Shown: piece after piece, positions 63,561 through 64,000 of the stretch
Position numbering within the stretch: the first letter of the stretch is position 1
Layout: every line of letters starts with the position of its first letter
Source: Planctomycetaceae bacterium
Lineage (GTDB): Bacteria > Planctomycetota > Planctomycetia > Planctomycetales > Planctomycetaceae
Direction: 5' to 3'
DNA length: 64,000 nt
Assembly (NCBI GenBank): GCA_016795145.1
Contig: JAEUII010000179.1
Coordinates: 1-64,000 of the forward strand
Program-made: the position numbers and the translations under genes
The notes under the pieces: model-generated
What the model saw: only the letters and a program-made list of their open reading frames with translations
What the model was told of the DNA's origin: nothing
Database searches by the model: none

Positions 63561-63857
63561 CTAGTGCGACACTCCGCCGGGCAGCGGGAATCCAGACTCG
63601 AACAGATGGGCAATTGCGTCCGCGGCGGCCGGGGCGTCATCCCCATTTGTTTCCAGTTCCAGGATGGCACCGGAGGGGGCGGCAAGAAGCATGAGATCAA
63701 AGGCCGATTTTACATCGGCCTTGCGACCATCAAACGAAAGGGAGATCGACGATGAAAACATCAGGGCCTTCCGGACCAACTGCGTGATCGGATTCAAATG
63801 CAGCCCGTTCTCCGGGGTGACAGTGACCTGTCTCCTGATCGGTGTTACATCTCCCAT
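63561..63857 (-). CDS. HPr-like phosphocarrier protein
   Basis: 98 residues from ATG 63857; the longer frame adds 11. Active-site His20 sits in NGLHLNPITQ, where the usual sequence is GLHARPA: Ala and Arg are replaced by Leu and Asn. The regulatory Ser51 is in DVKSAFDLM, as in HPr. HPr passes phosphate from enzyme I to sugar transporters or is phosphorylated at Ser by HprK. No enzyme I lies downstream, so a regulatory role is more likely than sugar uptake. Confidence 0.8.
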   Translation of the reverse strand: MGDVTPIRRQVTVTPENGLHLNPITQLVRKALMFSSSISLSFDGRKADVKSAFDLMLLAAPSGAILELETNGDDAPAAADAIAHLFESGFPLPGGVSH

Positions 63858-63915
63858 GTGTCTACTCCCGACAACAGGTCCGGCACACAAAGGAACCGGA
63901 CCTGATCATTCCTAA

Positions 63916-64000
63916 TCAGGCGTCTCGATCGCCTTCGTCTCGTTCGACAAGCAGGTCCCAAATGTCGACTGACGTTGTGGACTGCTTCAGGAAGTTGCAG
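63916..64000 (-). CDS. Partial gene cut by the right window edge
   Basis: The last ~27 codons of a minus-strand gene end at TGA 63918-63916 with ...FLKQSTTSVDIWDLLVER and an acidic tail. It would be the gene before the HPr-like one. Too little is visible to name it. Confidence 0.4.
   Translation of the reverse strand, partial: CNFLKQSTTSVDIWDLLVERDEGDRDA

Noticed and set aside
1-64000. CRISPR array, tRNA or rRNA genes
   Set aside because: No regularly spaced repeats and no cloverleaf or rRNA-like conserved stretches were seen by eye; a covariance-model scan would settle it.

Overview
The window looks like chromosomal DNA of a planctomycete (Planctomycetota, Planctomycetaceae-like). This is inferred from content, not from a marker search. 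It carries a Ser/Thr kinase fused to a formylglycine-generating (SUMF1) domain, a very large kinase/cyclase fusion, many genes with weak Shine-Dalgarno sites or GTG starts, short palindromic repeats between genes, and a NuoG that stops early. Sampled lines of the left 25 kb have lower G+C (about 50-52%) than lines of the right 38 kb (about 56-58%), so the left part may be accessory DNA.

Left accessory part (1-8.7 kb). The window opens inside a LanC-type cyclase, probably the end of a LanM lanthipeptide synthetase. Next come four tightly packed plus-strand genes (1604-6785): a ferritin-like protein of the VioB/PF12902 type, a short LodA/GoxA-like protein with the Cys/Trp signature of a cysteine tryptophylquinone (CTQ) enzyme, a SPASM-type radical SAM enzyme, and a LodB/QhpG-like flavoprotein ending in a PqqD-like domain. 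This reads as a dedicated machine for building a quinone cofactor in a LodA-like protein. It combines parts known separately from the lysine oxidase (LodA/LodB) and quinohemoprotein amine dehydrogenase (QhpD/QhpG) systems, and it is the best candidate here for an undescribed system. A small beta-rich protein and an HTH/IrrE-type regulator follow on the minus strand.

Envelope part (9.1-26 kb). Here lie a lipoprotein, a Nal1-like serine protease, an SLBB-type lipoprotein and an alanine-rich coiled-coil secreted protein in one row. On the opposite strand are a secreted TIM-barrel (GH20-like) protein and a vanadium haloperoxidase. Two membrane proteins, a Cys-containing secreted protein, the kinase-SUMF1 protein and a membrane-anchored subtilase-like protein that lacks the catalytic Asp follow.

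Central part (26-49 kb). A HAD phosphatase and a NYN/YacP-type nuclease sit opposite an 1177-residue pseudokinase-kinase-SRPBCC-cyclase fusion. Three copies of a REP-like element lie among these genes. A radical SAM protein follows, then a complete fourteen-gene complex I operon (nuoA to nuoN, all minus strand) that would make the NADH:quinone oxidoreductase. Divergent from nuoA is proA (proline synthesis).

Right part (49-64 kb). This holds a nucleotidyltransferase with a small overlapping partner (toxin-antitoxin-like), a zinc-ribbon protein, a surface-glycan group (WbqC, methyltransferase, two glycosyltransferases including a GT10 fucosyltransferase), a solitary rplX with its own terminator, a membrane protein, a site-2 protease, a thioredoxin/YHS protein, a TolC-like outer membrane lipoprotein, a MoxR/DUF58 pair and an HPr-like protein. 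The right edge cuts a gene of unknown identity. No rRNA, tRNA or CRISPR array was recognised by eye.
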